This document shows positions 1 to 7,855 of a stretch of 20,191 nt of DNA, one piece after another. Location: the NCBI GenBank assembly GCA_025937115.1, contig JAICSB010000012.1, forward strand, positions 1 through 20,191, read 5' to 3'. Position numbers and translations under genes: made by a program. Source of the DNA: Pseudonocardiaceae bacterium. Its GTDB lineage: Bacteria > Actinomycetota > Actinomycetes > Mycobacteriales > Pseudonocardiaceae. The notes beneath the pieces were generated by a model, which saw nothing but the letters and a program-made list of their open reading frames with translations, made no database searches and had not been told where the DNA came from. Within the stretch, counting starts at the first letter, position 1; each line of letters starts with the position of its first letter.

Positions 1-1
1 G

Positions 2-115
2 CAGACCGACGCTGCATTGGAGGTCGCTGAACAGGCCGAACGCTCCATCCATGACGGCAAGTGCACAAGATTCCGGGCTTACAACGAGGAAGCCTGGGAC
101 GAGTTCTGGTCCTGA
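2..115 (+). CDS. 3' end of an unrecognised gene (partial)
   Basis: An open frame runs in from the left edge and ends in TGA at 113-115, giving about 37 residues that end in DEFWS. The tail is acidic and rich in aromatic residues (RFRAYNEEAWDEFWS). I do not recognise the family. A hisH gene often precedes priA in actinobacteria, but this tail does not look like the C-terminus of a glutamine amidotransferase, so another gene seems to sit between hisH and priA here, or hisH is elsewhere. Codon use matches the downstream genes. With so little of the protein present no function can be given; the frame could also be non-coding. Confidence 0.45.
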   Translation, partial: QTDAALEVAEQAERSIHDGKCTRFRAYNEEAWDEFWS

Positions 116-135
116 TACCGCAACGGCAGTGCGGC

Positions 136-164
136 GGTGGTGTCCGCGGTGGTGTCTGCGGTGG
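136..164. repeat. Short 12-bp tandem repeat
   Basis: The 12-bp unit ggtggtgtccgc at 136-147 is followed by ggtggtgtctgc at 148-159 and the first five bases of a third unit at 160-164. It lies in the 78-bp gap upstream of priA, just before the presumed promoter. It has no dyad symmetry. It may only be slippage in GC-rich DNA. Confidence 0.6.
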
Positions 165-181
165 ACAACTCACCCCGAGGC

Positions 182-187
182 TAGGGT
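182..187 (+). promoter_or_regulatory. Putative -10 box of priA (leaderless)
   Basis: TAGGGT fits the actinobacterial -10 pattern TANNNT and ends exactly 6 nt before the GTG start of priA. That spacing would place the transcription start at the start codon. No convincing -35 element or Shine-Dalgarno sequence is seen. This is an inference from position and pattern. Confidence 0.45.
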
Positions 188-193
188 AGGCCG

Positions 194-925
194 GTGAGTT
201 TTGTGCTGCTGCCCGCGGTGGACGTCGCCGGTGGCCGGACCGTCCGCCTCACTCAAGGGGAAGCCGGCACCGAGACGTGGTACGGCGACCCGGTCGAGTC
301 CGCGCTGGCCTGGCAAGCCGATGGAGCCGAGTGGATTCACCTGGTAGATCTGGACGCGGCGTTCGGGCGGGGCACCAACGCCGAGCTGCTGGCCGATGTC
401 GTCGGCCGGCTCGACGTCGCGGTGGAGCTCTCCGGGGGAATCCGAGACGACGCATCGCTGCAGCGGGCGCTGGCTACCGGGTGCGCTCGGGTCAATCTGG
501 GCACCGCTGCGATCGAAGACCCGGACTGGTGCCGCAGAGTGATTGCCGAGTACGGCGAGCAAATCGCGGTGGGGCTCGACGTGCGGGTCATCGACGGGCA
601 GCACATCCTCGCCGCCCGGGGCTGGACCGCCTCTGGCGGCGACCTCTGGGAAGTACTCGGGCGTCTCGACGCCGACGGTTGCCCGCGCTACGTGGTCACC
701 GATGTGACCAAGGACGGAACGCTGCGGGGCCCGAACCTGGATTTGTTAAGCGCGGTCTGCGCGCGAACGAAGGCTCCAGTGATCGCCTCCGGTGGCGTCT
801 CCGGAGCCGACGACGTGGCTGCGTTGGCCGCGCTGGCCCCGGAAGGTGTGGAAGGAGCGATCATCGGCAAGGCGCTCTACACCGGAGCGCTCACCCTTCC
901 CGATGCCTTGGCAGCCGCTCGGTAG
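194..925 (+). CDS. priA: Phosphoribosyl isomerase A (bifunctional HisA/TrpF)
   Basis: This is a 243-aa (beta/alpha)8 barrel of the HisA/HisF family. It isomerises ProFAR to PRFAR in histidine synthesis. In actinobacteria lacking trpF the same enzyme also converts phosphoribosylanthranilate to CdRP for tryptophan. The two expected catalytic aspartates are Asp10 (LLPAVDV) and Asp174 (VTDVTKDGT). Arg18 and the RGW loop (Arg142, Trp144) match residues used by PriA to accept both substrates. Phosphate-binding loops ELSGGIR (about 78-84) and IASGGV (about 197-202) are present. The GTG start at 194 gives the usual N-terminus and sits 6 nt after a TAGGGT box. hisF follows after 21 bp. The absence of trpF beside trpC in this window agrees with the dual role, though trpF could lie elsewhere. 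Confidence 0.95.
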   Translation: MSFVLLPAVDVAGGRTVRLTQGEAGTETWYGDPVESALAWQADGAEWIHLVDLDAAFGRGTNAELLADVVGRLDVAVELSGGIRDDASLQRALATGCARVNLGTAAIEDPDWCRRVIAEYGEQIAVGLDVRVIDGQHILAARGWTASGGDLWEVLGRLDADGCPRYVVTDVTKDGTLRGPNLDLLSAVCARTKAPVIASGGVSGADDVAALAALAPEGVEGAIIGKALYTGALTLPDALAAAR

Positions 926-934
926 AACGCCGCA

Positions 935-940
935 TAGGCT
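935..940 (+). promoter_or_regulatory. Putative -10 box of hisF
   Basis: TAGGCT in the 21-bp gap between priA and hisF is followed by exactly 6 nt and the hisF ATG. This is the same arrangement as before priA, lgt and pyk. It suggests an extra leaderless hisF transcript, in addition to any read-through from priA. No clear -35 is visible. Confidence 0.35.
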
Positions 941-946
941 GGCTGG

Positions 947-1720
947 ATGGCCGTTGCCGTGCGCGTGATCCCGTGCCTGGACGTCGACGCCGGCCGGGTG
1001 GTCAAAGGCGTGAACTTCACCGCGCTGCGCGACGCCGGTGACCCCGTGGAACTGGCCACCGCCTACGACGCCCAAGGCGCCGACGAGCTGACCTTCCTGG
1101 ACGTCACGGCCTCCGCAGCGGACCGGGAGACGACCTATGACGTGGTCCGCCGCACGGCGGAATGCGTCTTCATCCCGCTCACTGTCGGCGGCGGGATCCG
1201 CGAGGTGGCCGATGTGGACCGGCTGCTGCGGGCCGGCGCGGACAAGGTGAGTATCAACACCGCCGCGGTGGCCCGCCCGGAGCTGCTGCGTGAGGCCAGC
1301 CACCGCTTCGGCGCGCAGTGCATCGTGCTCTCGGTGGATGCTCGGCGGGTGCCTGCCGGGAAGCCACCGACGCCGTCCGGCTTCGAGGTGACCACTCACG
1401 GCGGGCGGCAGGGCACGGGGATCGACGCAGTGGCCTGGGCGGTGCGCGGCGAGCAACTGGGCGTCGGGGAGATCCTGCTCAACTCGATGGACGCCGACGG
1501 CACGAAAGCCGGCTTCGATCTCGAGATGATCTCCGCCGTGCGGGCTGTCGTCACGGTCCCGGTGATCGCCAGCGGGGGAGCCGGTGAGGTAGGCCATTTC
1601 CCTCCCGCGGTAGCTGCTGGTGCCGACGCGGTACTCGCCGCGAGTGTCTTCCATTTCGGGCAGTTGCGAATCGGCGAGGTCAAGGACGGTCTACGGCAAG
1701 CGGGGGTAACGGTCCGGTGA
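947..1720 (+). CDS. hisF: Imidazole glycerol phosphate synthase, cyclase subunit
   Basis: This 257-aa TIM barrel is the synthase half of the HisH-HisF complex. It uses ammonia delivered from HisH to turn PRFAR into imidazole glycerol phosphate and AICAR. The N-terminal motif [16 protein letters not shown] carries catalytic Asp12, and SVDARR carries the second catalytic acid, Asp131. The loops VGGGIR (about 80-85) and ASGGAGE near the C-terminus fit the two phosphate sites. The length is typical. The ATG at 947 gives the expected start. The stop codon TGA overlaps the hisI GTG in the sequence GTGA, so translational coupling is likely. hisH itself is not in the window. Confidence 0.96.
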   Translation: MAVAVRVIPCLDVDAGRVVKGVNFTALRDAGDPVELATAYDAQGADELTFLDVTASAADRETTYDVVRRTAECVFIPLTVGGGIREVADVDRLLRAGADKVSINTAAVARPELLREASHRFGAQCIVLSVDARRVPAGKPPTPSGFEVTTHGGRQGTGIDAVAWAVRGEQLGVGEILLNSMDADGTKAGFDLEMISAVRAVVTVPVIASGGAGEVGHFPPAVAAGADAVLAASVFHFGQLRIGEVKDGLRQAGVTVR

Positions 1721-2058
1721 GCGGGCTGGACCCGGCGATCGCCGAGCGGCTCAAGCGCAACGCCGACGGCCTGGTGTGCGCGGTGGTGCAGCAGCGCGGC
1801 ACCGGCGACGTGCTGATGGTGGCCTGGATGGACGACGAGGCGCTGCACCGCACGCTGACCACCGGCCGGGCCACCTACTGGTCACGCAGCAGGCAGGCCT
1901 ACTGGATCAAGGGGGAGACCTCCGGGCACACCCAGCACGTACACGAGGTGCGGCTGGACTGCGACGGCGACGCTCTGCTGCTCGTCGTCGACCAGGTCGG
2001 CCCCGCGTGCCATACAGGTTCACCGACCTGCTTCAGCAGATCGGTGAACCTGTCGTGA
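1717..2058 (+). CDS. hisI: Phosphoribosyl-AMP cyclohydrolase
   Basis: This 113-aa protein opens the purine ring of phosphoribosyl-AMP, the third step of histidine synthesis. It is the stand-alone HisI form without a HisE domain, as usual in actinobacteria. Visible family motifs are [21 protein letters not shown], the DCDGDALL acid/cysteine cluster, and a C-terminal ACHTG...TCF, which together supply the metal-binding cysteines and acids. The GTG start overlaps the hisF stop by 4 nt. The last codons lie inside a 13-bp-stem hairpin (2014-2053) and overlap the 3' end of the opposite-strand tetR gene by 26 bp. hisE and hisG are not in this window. Confidence 0.95.
   Translation: MSGLDPAIAERLKRNADGLVCAVVQQRGTGDVLMVAWMDDEALHRTLTTGRATYWSRSRQAYWIKGETSGHTQHVHEVRLDCDGDALLLVVDQVGPACHTGSPTCFSRSVNLS
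2014..2053. terminator. Hairpin at the hisI/tetR convergent end (possible bidirectional terminator)
   Basis: acaggttcaccga (2014-2026) is the exact reverse complement of tcggtgaacctgt (2041-2053). Inside the loop, ctgc (2028-2031) pairs with gcag (2036-2039) around a TTCA tetraloop, so only one opposed base pair is mismatched over 40 nt. There is no T-run on either side. The stem lies within the coding 3' ends of both hisI (stop 2056-2058) and the opposing tetR (stop complement 2033-2035). Serving as a terminator for both genes is the simplest reading, but it is inferred. Confidence 0.7.
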
Positions 2059-2650
2059 GTGGGCCAGTCAGATACCGCTGGAGGTTCGGGGCGATCGCTG
2101 CGACCACCGTGTGGGGATCGGCGGAGGCCAGCGGCTCCAGCCGGATCACGTAGCGCACCATGGCGAGGCCGACCATCTGGGTGCCGCACAGCGCTGCGCG
2201 TAGCTTGGGCTGGTCCGGAGCAACCGCAGTGACGATCCGACCGAAGATCACTCGGCCGAGGAACTCACGCATCATCCGAGCAGCTTCCTCGTGACTGGCC
2301 ACACTGCGCACCAGCGCGGCCAGCGCCCCACCGCCGTTGGCGTCCCAGACGGACAAGAAGGTGCGCAGGATCCGCTCGGCGGTCTGCTCAGGATCACCGT
2401 CGAGGATCCGCGAGAGGATCTCGGTGGGATCGACCGGGATCTCCAGGGCGGCGACGAACAGGCCGTCCTTGCCGCCGAACCAGTGGTTGACCATCGCGGC
2501 GTCCGCCCCAGCGCGCTGAGCGATCGCTCGCACGGTGGCCCCGTCGAAGCCGCGCTCGGTGAACTCCACCCGCGCGGCGTCAAGCAGCGCCGCCCGGGTG
2601 TTCTCCCCGGCCGGACGACGACCCCGGGGATGCGGGCGCTTGTCGGCCAC
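2033..2650 (-). CDS. TetR/AcrR-family transcriptional regulator
   Basis: This protein of about 205 aa has an N-terminal TetR helix-turn-helix (about residues 15-60), with [26 protein letters not shown] followed by recognition-helix residues ending in [13 protein letters not shown]. The C-terminal part resembles the TetR_C_16 ligand-binding type, with VDPTEIL and a [21 protein letters not shown] helix pair. I chose the GTG at 2650 because AGGAG on the minus strand (2662-2658) stands 7 nt before it. The alternative GTG at 2656 would leave only 1 nt. It is divergent from trpE and convergent with hisI. A palindrome at 2665-2682 overlaps its likely transcription start and suggests autorepression. 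The ligand is unknown. A role in trp or his control is possible, but nothing in the sequence proves it. Confidence 0.9.
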   Translation of the reverse strand: MADKRPHPRGRRPAGENTRAALLDAARVEFTERGFDGATVRAIAQRAGADAAMVNHWFGGKDGLFVAALEIPVDPTEILSRILDGDPEQTAERILRTFLSVWDANGGGALAALVRSVASHEEAARMMREFLGRVIFGRIVTAVAPDQPKLRAALCGTQMVGLAMVRYVIRLEPLASADPHTVVAAIAPNLQRYLTGPLTTGSPIC

Positions 2651-2664
2651 TGTCACACTCCTAC

Positions 2665-2682
2665 TTTCAACGAATGTTGAAA
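2665..2682. promoter_or_regulatory. Palindromic operator candidate for the TetR regulator
   Basis: tttcaacgaatgttgaaa is a perfect 7-bp inverted repeat (tttcaac / gttgaaa) around a GAAT spacer, a size and shape typical of TetR-family operators. A minus-strand -10 match, TACTTT (2687-2682), overlaps its edge. A repressor bound here would therefore cover the tetR transcription start. The presumed trpE -10 lies about 37 bp further on, so control of trpE is less certain. Confidence 0.65.
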
Positions 2683-2718
2683 AAGTATGCCGGAACTCAC
2701 CGTCGAGTCAACGGCGGG

Positions 2719-2724
2719 CACAAT
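2719..2724 (+). promoter_or_regulatory. Putative -10 box of trpE (leaderless)
   Basis: CACAAT resembles a TANNNT box apart from its first base, and ends 6 nt before the ATG at 2731. With this promoter the message would begin at the start codon, leaving no leader for a Trp-codon attenuator. No good -35 is seen. Confidence 0.35.
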
Positions 2725-2730
2725 AGGTCC

Positions 2731-4305
2731 ATGGTCAGCAACGCCGAGGCCGGTAGTGGCCAACTGCAGCCGAGCAGGGAGCGGTTTCGCTCGCTGGCGA
2801 CAGATCGCCGTGTGATCCCAGTGACCCGGACGCTGCTCGCCGATGGTGAAACCCCGCTGGGGGTGTACCGCAAACTTGCCCAAGGCCAGCCGGGAACGTT
2901 CCTTTTCGAGTCGGCGGAGAACGGTTCGTCCTGGTCACGCTGGTCTTTCATCGTCGTGCACAGCGCTGCCATGCTCACCGAGTCCGGTGGTCGCACGGTC
3001 TGGCGTGGAACACCGCCGGTGGGGCTTCCCGGCGTGCAGGGGCCGTGGGCGGGTACCCCGCTGGAGGCGTTGCGGCAGACCGTCGAGGCACTGCACACCG
3101 AGCCGCTGCCCGGCCTGCCCCCGCTCACCGGCGGGATGGTCGGCTACCTCGGCTACGACGCGGTCCGGCGCCTGGAGCGGCTGCCTGAGCTGGCGGTCGA
3201 CGACCTGCGGGTGCCCGAACTGGTGATGTTGCTGGCCACCGATCTCGCCGCGGTGGACCACCACGAGGGCACCGTCACGCTGATCGCCAACGCGATCAAC
3301 TGGGACGACTCCCCCGATCGCGTCGATGAAGCCTACGACGACGCGGTGGCCCGGTTGGACGGGATGGTCGCGAAGCTATGCACGCCGGCGCCGGCCAGCG
3401 CGGCGGTGTTCAGCCGACCGGCACCGGAGTTCGTGCGCCGGCGCAGTCCGGAGCAGCACCACGCCGCGGTCGAAGCGGCCAAGGAGGCCATCCGGGCCGG
3501 CGAGGTCTTTCAGGTGGTGGTGTCCCAGCGCTTCGAGATCGCCACCGACGCTGACCCGCTGGACATCTACCGGGTACTGCGCACCACCAACCCCAGCCCG
3601 TACATGTACCTGCTCATCTTGGAGGAGTTCAGCATCGTCGGGTGCAGTCCCGAGGCCCTGGTGACGGTCCGGGACGGGAAAGTCACCACCCACCCGATCG
3701 CCGGCACCCGGCCCCGCGGCGCTGATCCGGACGAGGACTGCTGGTTGGAGAAGGATTTGATGGTCGACGAGAAGGAGCGCGCCGAGCACCTCATGCTGGT
3801 CGATCTCGGGCGCAACGACGTCGGCCGGGTGTGCCGCGCCGGCTCGGTGCACGTCACCGACTTCTTCCGGGTCGAGCGCTACAGCCACGTCATGCACCTG
3901 GTGTCCACCGTCACCGGCGAGCTGGCGCCTGGGTACACCGCATTCGACGCGGTGGCCGCTTGCTTCCCGGCTGGGACGCTGTCCGGCGCGCCCAAGCCGC
4001 GAGCGATGGAGCTCATCGAGGAGCTTGAGCCCACCCGGCGCGGCGTGTATGGGGGAGTGGTCGGCTACCTGGACTTCGCCGGGGACGCCGATACCGCGAT
4101 CGCCATCCGCACCGCGATGGTCCGCAACGGGGTGGCCTACGTGCAGGCTGGCGGGGGCATCGTCGCCGACTCCGACCCGGTGGCCGAGGACACCGAATGC
4201 CTGAATAAGGCGGGTGCGGTGCTGGCCGCCATCGCCGCTGCGGGCACCTTGCGGCTCGCGGCCGGGGAAAGCACTGCCGAGCCCGCCGGTTCGCTGCGTG
4301 CCTGA
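2731..4305 (+). CDS. trpE: Anthranilate synthase component I
   Basis: This 524-aa enzyme makes anthranilate from chorismate, with ammonia supplied by a glutamine amidotransferase subunit not present here. The N-terminal part contains LFESAE (about 58-63), matching the LLES-type tryptophan feedback site. The chorismate-binding half contains [39 protein letters not shown] and [10 protein letters not shown], all standard. I chose the ATG at 2731. The upstream in-frame ATG at 2674 lies in the middle of the tetR operator and would add 19 residues unlike the family. The gene is first in a trpE-TM-trpC-trpB-trpA run, and its 3' end overlaps the next gene by 8 nt. There is no room for a trp leader peptide between the promoter and the start. 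Confidence 0.95.
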   Translation: MVSNAEAGSGQLQPSRERFRSLATDRRVIPVTRTLLADGETPLGVYRKLAQGQPGTFLFESAENGSSWSRWSFIVVHSAAMLTESGGRTVWRGTPPVGLPGVQGPWAGTPLEALRQTVEALHTEPLPGLPPLTGGMVGYLGYDAVRRLERLPELAVDDLRVPELVMLLATDLAAVDHHEGTVTLIANAINWDDSPDRVDEAYDDAVARLDGMVAKLCTPAPASAAVFSRPAPEFVRRRSPEQHHAAVEAAKEAIRAGEVFQVVVSQRFEIATDADPLDIYRVLRTTNPSPYMYLLILEEFSIVGCSPEALVTVRDGKVTTHPIAGTRPRGADPDEDCWLEKDLMVDEKERAEHLMLVDLGRNDVGRVCRAGSVHVTDFFRVERYSHVMHLVSTVTGELAPGYTAFDAVAACFPAGTLSGAPKPRAMELIEELEPTRRGVYGGVVGYLDFAGDADTAIAIRTAMVRNGVAYVQAGGGIVADSDPVAEDTECLNKAGAVLAAIAAAGTLRLAAGESTAEPAGSLRA

Positions 4306-4900
4306 GCGCGCTCCCGCGCGCGGGGCGCTTGCCGGCGTCATCGTGGCGCTGATCGCGGCATCGGTGTTGCTCGGCGTCTCGGCGCTGCTCGGGTGGGCGC
4401 AGCTCGATGTCCGGGAGCCGCTGCGCGGGATCGTCGCGGTGCGAGCCGACGGTTCCGCGGTGCTGCCCGCGCTGAGCCCGCTGGCTTTGCTCGCGCTCGC
4501 CGCGGTGGCCGCGGTGCTGGCGACCGGCGGCTGGGCGCGACGGCTCCTCGGCGCGTTGCTGCTGGCCGCGGCAGTGGTACCGATCGTCGCGGTGCTGCGG
4601 GTGGCCGATGGGCGGTGGCTTACCGGCGCGGCGCTGGCCGCCGTGCAGCTGCCCGCCCGGTCGGTGCCGGTGGGAACGACCATGGTGCTGTTCGCGGGTC
4701 CAGCGCTGGCTGCAGGCGGTGCATTACTAGTCGCCGCGGCCGGCGTCGCGCTGGTGGTGCGGGGCCACCGGATGCCGCGGCTGGGTCGCCGTTATCAGTC
4801 GCCGACGGCACGCCAGAACGAGCGGATGCCGCCGGACGGGCGGTTCTGGGAGCGGATGGACGCCGGTGAGGACCCCACGGAGTCGGGACACCCCCGGTGA
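4298..4900 (+). CDS. Trp operon-associated membrane protein (Rv1610/TIGR02234-like)
   Basis: This 200-aa integral membrane protein has four likely helices at about 10-34, 58-77, 82-101 and 131-155, rich in Ala, Leu and Val. A basic cytosolic tail of about 45 residues ends in [13 protein letters not shown], which resembles the conserved W-x-x-L/M-D-x-G-x-D-P-T tail of the actinobacterial family found between trpE and trpC. The GTG at 4298 overlaps the trpE stop, so translation is probably coupled. An in-frame ATG at 4214 lies deep inside trpE and is unlikely. The function is unknown in all members I know. A role in transport or regulation of tryptophan is only a guess from position. Confidence 0.85.
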   Translation: MPERAPARGALAGVIVALIAASVLLGVSALLGWAQLDVREPLRGIVAVRADGSAVLPALSPLALLALAAVAAVLATGGWARRLLGALLLAAAVVPIVAVLRVADGRWLTGAALAAVQLPARSVPVGTTMVLFAGPALAAGGALLVAAAGVALVVRGHRMPRLGRRYQSPTARQNERMPPDGRFWERMDAGEDPTESGHPR

Positions 4901-4951
4901 CGAGTCGCAAGGCGGCCCGCAGCTAGCATCGAGACCCGGCTGCGCAAGGGG

Positions 4952-4960
4952 CGGAAGGGG
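4952..4960 (+). promoter_or_regulatory. Ribosome binding site deciding the trpC TTG start
   Basis: The purine run ggaagggg, with further AAAGG just before the start, stands 6 to 10 nt upstream of a TTG at 4967. It is the only good Shine-Dalgarno near the trpC reading frame and supports a TTG start. A TAGCAT match to TANNNT at 4923-4928 could be an internal promoter with a leader of about 30 nt. Confidence 0.55.
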
Positions 4961-4966
4961 AAAGGC

Positions 4967-5776
4967 TTGAGTGTCCTGGAGGCGATCCTCGAAGGAGTCA
5001 GAACCGACCTGGCGGCCCGCGAAGCCGTCGTCGAGTTCACCGAGATCAAGCGGCGCGCCATTTTGGCGGCGGCTCCCCTGGATGCGCTGACCGCATTGCG
5101 TGGCCCTGGGATCGCTGTCATCGCGGAGGTGAAGCGCCGCAGCCCGTCCCGAGGCGTCCTGGCCGAGATCCCGGACCCGGCCGCACTGGCCGCGGACTAC
5201 GCCGAAGCCGGCGCCCGCATGATCAGTGTGCTGACCGAGGGTCGGCGATTCGGTGGCTCGCTGGCCGATCTGGATGCGGTACGAGCCGTGGTGGACATCC
5301 CGGTGCTGCGCAAGGACTTCATCGTCAGCCCGTATCAGGTGCACGAGGCACGGGCGCACGGCGCGGACGTGGTGCTGCTGATCGTCGCCGCGCTGGAACA
5401 GAACGCGTTGGAGTCGCTGGTCGACCGGGTCGAGTCGCTGGGCATGGCCGCGCTGGTCGAGGTGCACACCGCTGAGGAAGCTGACCGCGCGCTGGAGGCC
5501 GGCGCGTCGTTGATCGGGGTCAACGCCCGGGACCTGCACACCTTGGACGTCGATCCCAACGTCTTCAGCAAGATCGCACCGGGGCTGCCGGGTGACGTGC
5601 TACGGGTCGCCGAGTCCGGGGTGCGTGGGCCAGCGGATCTGCTCGCCTATGCCGGCGCAGGTGCTGACGCGGTGCTCGTCGGTGAGGGGTTGGTGACCAG
5701 CGGCGATCCCAAGGCTGCGGTCATCCAGCTGGTCACCGCAGGATCGCACCCTGCCTGCCCCAAGCCGGCCCGGTAA
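4967..5776 (+). CDS. trpC: Indole-3-glycerol phosphate synthase
   Basis: This 269-aa single-domain TIM barrel closes the indole ring, converting CdRP to indole-3-glycerol phosphate. Motifs seen are [12 protein letters not shown] (catalytic Lys/Ser region, about 46-57), [58 protein letters not shown] and AESGVRG. It is not fused to TrpF, in line with PriA doing that step. The TTG start is supported by a strong purine-rich site. It lies 66 bp after the membrane-protein gene and just ahead of trpB. Confidence 0.96.
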   Translation: MSVLEAILEGVRTDLAAREAVVEFTEIKRRAILAAAPLDALTALRGPGIAVIAEVKRRSPSRGVLAEIPDPAALAADYAEAGARMISVLTEGRRFGGSLADLDAVRAVVDIPVLRKDFIVSPYQVHEARAHGADVVLLIVAALEQNALESLVDRVESLGMAALVEVHTAEEADRALEAGASLIGVNARDLHTLDVDPNVFSKIAPGLPGDVLRVAESGVRGPADLLAYAGAGADAVLVGEGLVTSGDPKAAVIQLVTAGSHPACPKPAR

Positions 5777-5782
5777 CCGAAC

Positions 5783-7012
5783 ATGGTCACAATCCAGCCC
5801 GTGCAGCCCAGCACCGCCCAGCCCGACGTACACGGGCACTTCGGTCGCTACGGGGGCCGGTTCGTGCCCGAAGCGCTCATCAAGGCTCTCGACCAGCTCA
5901 CCGCCGTCTATGCCGACGCCAGGGCGGATCCCGAGTTCACCGCCCGCCTGGACGGCCTGCTCGCCGACTACGCCGGACGGCCGTCGCCGATCACCGAGGT
6001 GCCCAGGCTCTCCGAGCACGCCGGTGGGGCACGGATCGTGCTCAAGCGCGAAGATCTCAATCACACCGGCTCCCACAAGATCAACAATGTGTTGGGTCAA
6101 GCGTTGCTCACCGAACGGATGGGCAAACCGCGGGTGATCGCCGAGACCGGAGCCGGCCAGCACGGCGTCGCCACCGCGACCGCGTGCGCGCTGCTCGGCT
6201 TGCAGTGCGTCGTCTACATGGGCGAGGTGGACACCCAGCGCCAGGCGCTCAACGTCGCTCGGATGCGCCTGCTCGGTGCTGAGGTGATCCCGGTGAAGAC
6301 CGGCTCGCGGACCCTCAAGGACGCCATCAACGAGGCGCTGCGGGACTGGGTGACCAACGTGGACACCACGCACTACCTGCTCGGCACCGTTGCCGGGCCG
6401 CATCCCTTCCCGGTGATGGTGCGCGACTTTCACCGGGTCATCGGCCTGGAGGCCCGCGAGCAGATGCTGGCCCGCTACGGCCGGTTGCCTGACGCGGTGG
6501 CAGCGTGCGTCGGCGGTGGCTCTAACGCGATCGGCATCTTCCACCCGTTCATCGACGACCCGGGAGTGCGTCTGGTGGGTTTCGAGGCGGCTGGCGACGG
6601 GGTGGACACCGGCCGGCACGCCGCGACGCTGTCCGCCGGTGAGCCCGGGATGCTGCACGGTGCACTGTCGTACCTGCTGCAGGACTCCGATGGGCAGACC
6701 ATCGAGACGCACTCGATCTCGGCTGGGCTGGACTATCCGGGGGTGGGGCCGGAGCATTCCTGGCTCAAGGACACCGGGCGGGCCGAGTACCGGCCGATCA
6801 CCGATGCGCAGGCGATGGACGCCTTCCAGCTGCTGTCCCGCACCGAGGGGATCATCCCGGCGATCGAGTCGGCGCACGCGGTGGCCGGGGCGCTGCGACT
6901 TGGACCGGAACTGGGCCACGGGGCCTTGCTGTTGGTGAACCTGTCCGGCCGGGGCGACAAAGACGTGGACACCGCGGTGAAATGGTTCGACCTGTTGGAG
7001 GAGCAGTCGTGA
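5783..7012 (+). CDS. trpB: Tryptophan synthase beta subunit
   Basis: This 409-aa PLP enzyme joins indole (channelled from TrpA) to serine to give tryptophan. The PLP lysine is Lys99 in [10 protein letters not shown]. The motif [13 protein letters not shown] carries the catalytic glutamate, and GGGSNAIG binds the PLP phosphate. The N-terminal [13 protein letters not shown] is the canonical start of TrpB1-type subunits. The ATG at 5783 lies 6 nt after the trpC stop. The TGA overlaps the trpA GTG by 4 nt (GTGA), which fits the fixed 1:1 assembly of the alpha2beta2 complex. Confidence 0.97.
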   Translation: MVTIQPVQPSTAQPDVHGHFGRYGGRFVPEALIKALDQLTAVYADARADPEFTARLDGLLADYAGRPSPITEVPRLSEHAGGARIVLKREDLNHTGSHKINNVLGQALLTERMGKPRVIAETGAGQHGVATATACALLGLQCVVYMGEVDTQRQALNVARMRLLGAEVIPVKTGSRTLKDAINEALRDWVTNVDTTHYLLGTVAGPHPFPVMVRDFHRVIGLEAREQMLARYGRLPDAVAACVGGGSNAIGIFHPFIDDPGVRLVGFEAAGDGVDTGRHAATLSAGEPGMLHGALSYLLQDSDGQTIETHSISAGLDYPGVGPEHSWLKDTGRAEYRPITDAQAMDAFQLLSRTEGIIPAIESAHAVAGALRLGPELGHGALLLVNLSGRGDKDVDTAVKWFDLLEEQS

Positions 7013-7809
7013 CCGCCCGGCTGGCGTCGTTGTTCGAGGCCTGTGGTGCTGACCATCGGGCGGCGCTGATCGGCTATCTCCCCGCTGGCTATCCGACCGT
7101 CGACGGGTCGCTGGCGCTGCTGAGCGCCATGCTCGACGGTGGCTGCGACTTAGTCGAAGTTGGGGTGCCGTACTCAGATCCGGTGCTGGACGGACCGACC
7201 ATCCAGGCCGCCGCGGAGGCCGCGCTGCGTGCTGGGGTGCGGCTGCGTGACGTGCTCTCGGTGGTGGAGTCGATTGCCGCTGCTGGTGGGCGGGCGGTGG
7301 TGATGACCTACTGGAACCCGGTGCACCGCTACGGCGTGGACGCTTTCGCCCGCGATCTCGCCGCGGCCGGAGGGCTCGGCGTTATCACCCCCGACCTGAT
7401 TCCTGACGAAGCACAGGACTGGCTGGTCGCGGCGCAGGCCCACGATCTGGATCGGATCTTCCTGGTGGCTCCCTCGTCCACTGATCGGCGTCTGGCGGCG
7501 ACCGCGGCGGCGACCCGCGGTTTCCTGTACGCGAGTTCCGTCATGGGTGTCACCGGCGCTCGCGACGTCGTAAGCAGCACCGCATCCGAGCTGGTCAGCC
7601 GGGTGCGAGAGCACGCGCCCGCACTGCCGGTGGGCGTCGGGCTCGGGGTGCGCAATGGTGCGCAGGCCGCGGAGGTGGCGTCGTTCGCCGATGCCGTGAT
7701 CGTCGGTTCCGCCTTCGTCACCGCCGCTGGAGCCGGGATCCCCGGGGTCCGCGCGCTGGCCGCCGACCTCGCCACCGGTGTCCGCCGCCCCGCCCCCCAA
7801 CCCGCCTGA
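7009..7809 (+). CDS. trpA: Tryptophan synthase alpha subunit
   Basis: This 266-aa TIM barrel cleaves indole-3-glycerol phosphate to indole and glyceraldehyde 3-phosphate. The catalytic pair is Glu50 ([13 protein letters not shown]) and Asp61 (VLDGPTIQ). [13 protein letters not shown] near the N-terminus and [11 protein letters not shown] and VIVGSAFV near the C-terminus are family motifs. I start the gene at the GTG at 7009, which overlaps the trpB stop. An in-frame ATG at 6982 inside trpB would add nine unrelated residues. It is the last trp gene of the cluster and lgt follows after 46 bp. Confidence 0.96.
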   Translation: MTARLASLFEACGADHRAALIGYLPAGYPTVDGSLALLSAMLDGGCDLVEVGVPYSDPVLDGPTIQAAAEAALRAGVRLRDVLSVVESIAAAGGRAVVMTYWNPVHRYGVDAFARDLAAAGGLGVITPDLIPDEAQDWLVAAQAHDLDRIFLVAPSSTDRRLAATAAATRGFLYASSVMGVTGARDVVSSTASELVSRVREHAPALPVGVGLGVRNGAQAAEVASFADAVIVGSAFVTAAGAGIPGVRALAADLATGVRRPAPQPA

Positions 7810-7843
7810 CCGAGCCCTCTGCGGTTGTAGTCCGGGTGGGAGA

Positions 7844-7849
7844 TACCGT
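7844..7849 (+). promoter_or_regulatory. Putative -10 box of lgt (leaderless)
   Basis: TACCGT fits TANNNT and is followed by exactly 6 nt and the GTG at 7856. It supports that start over the ATG at 7868. The GGGAG sequence upstream is too far from 7856 to be a good ribosome site. Confidence 0.45.
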
Positions 7850-7855
7850 GTCGGC

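Noticed and set aside
2674..2730. Upstream in-frame ATG for trpE
   Set aside because: The ATG lies in the centre of the tetR operator palindrome and the 19 extra residues do not resemble TrpE; the ATG at 2731 fits better.
3376..4683. A 435-codon minus-strand frame opposite trpE
   Set aside because: It is antisense to a clear trpE and its downstream membrane gene, with low-complexity Arg/Gly/Ala-rich product and no motif.
5600..6919. A 439-codon minus-strand frame opposite trpB
   Set aside because: It is the shadow of trpB, rich in His/Arg/Gly, without domain or ribosome site.
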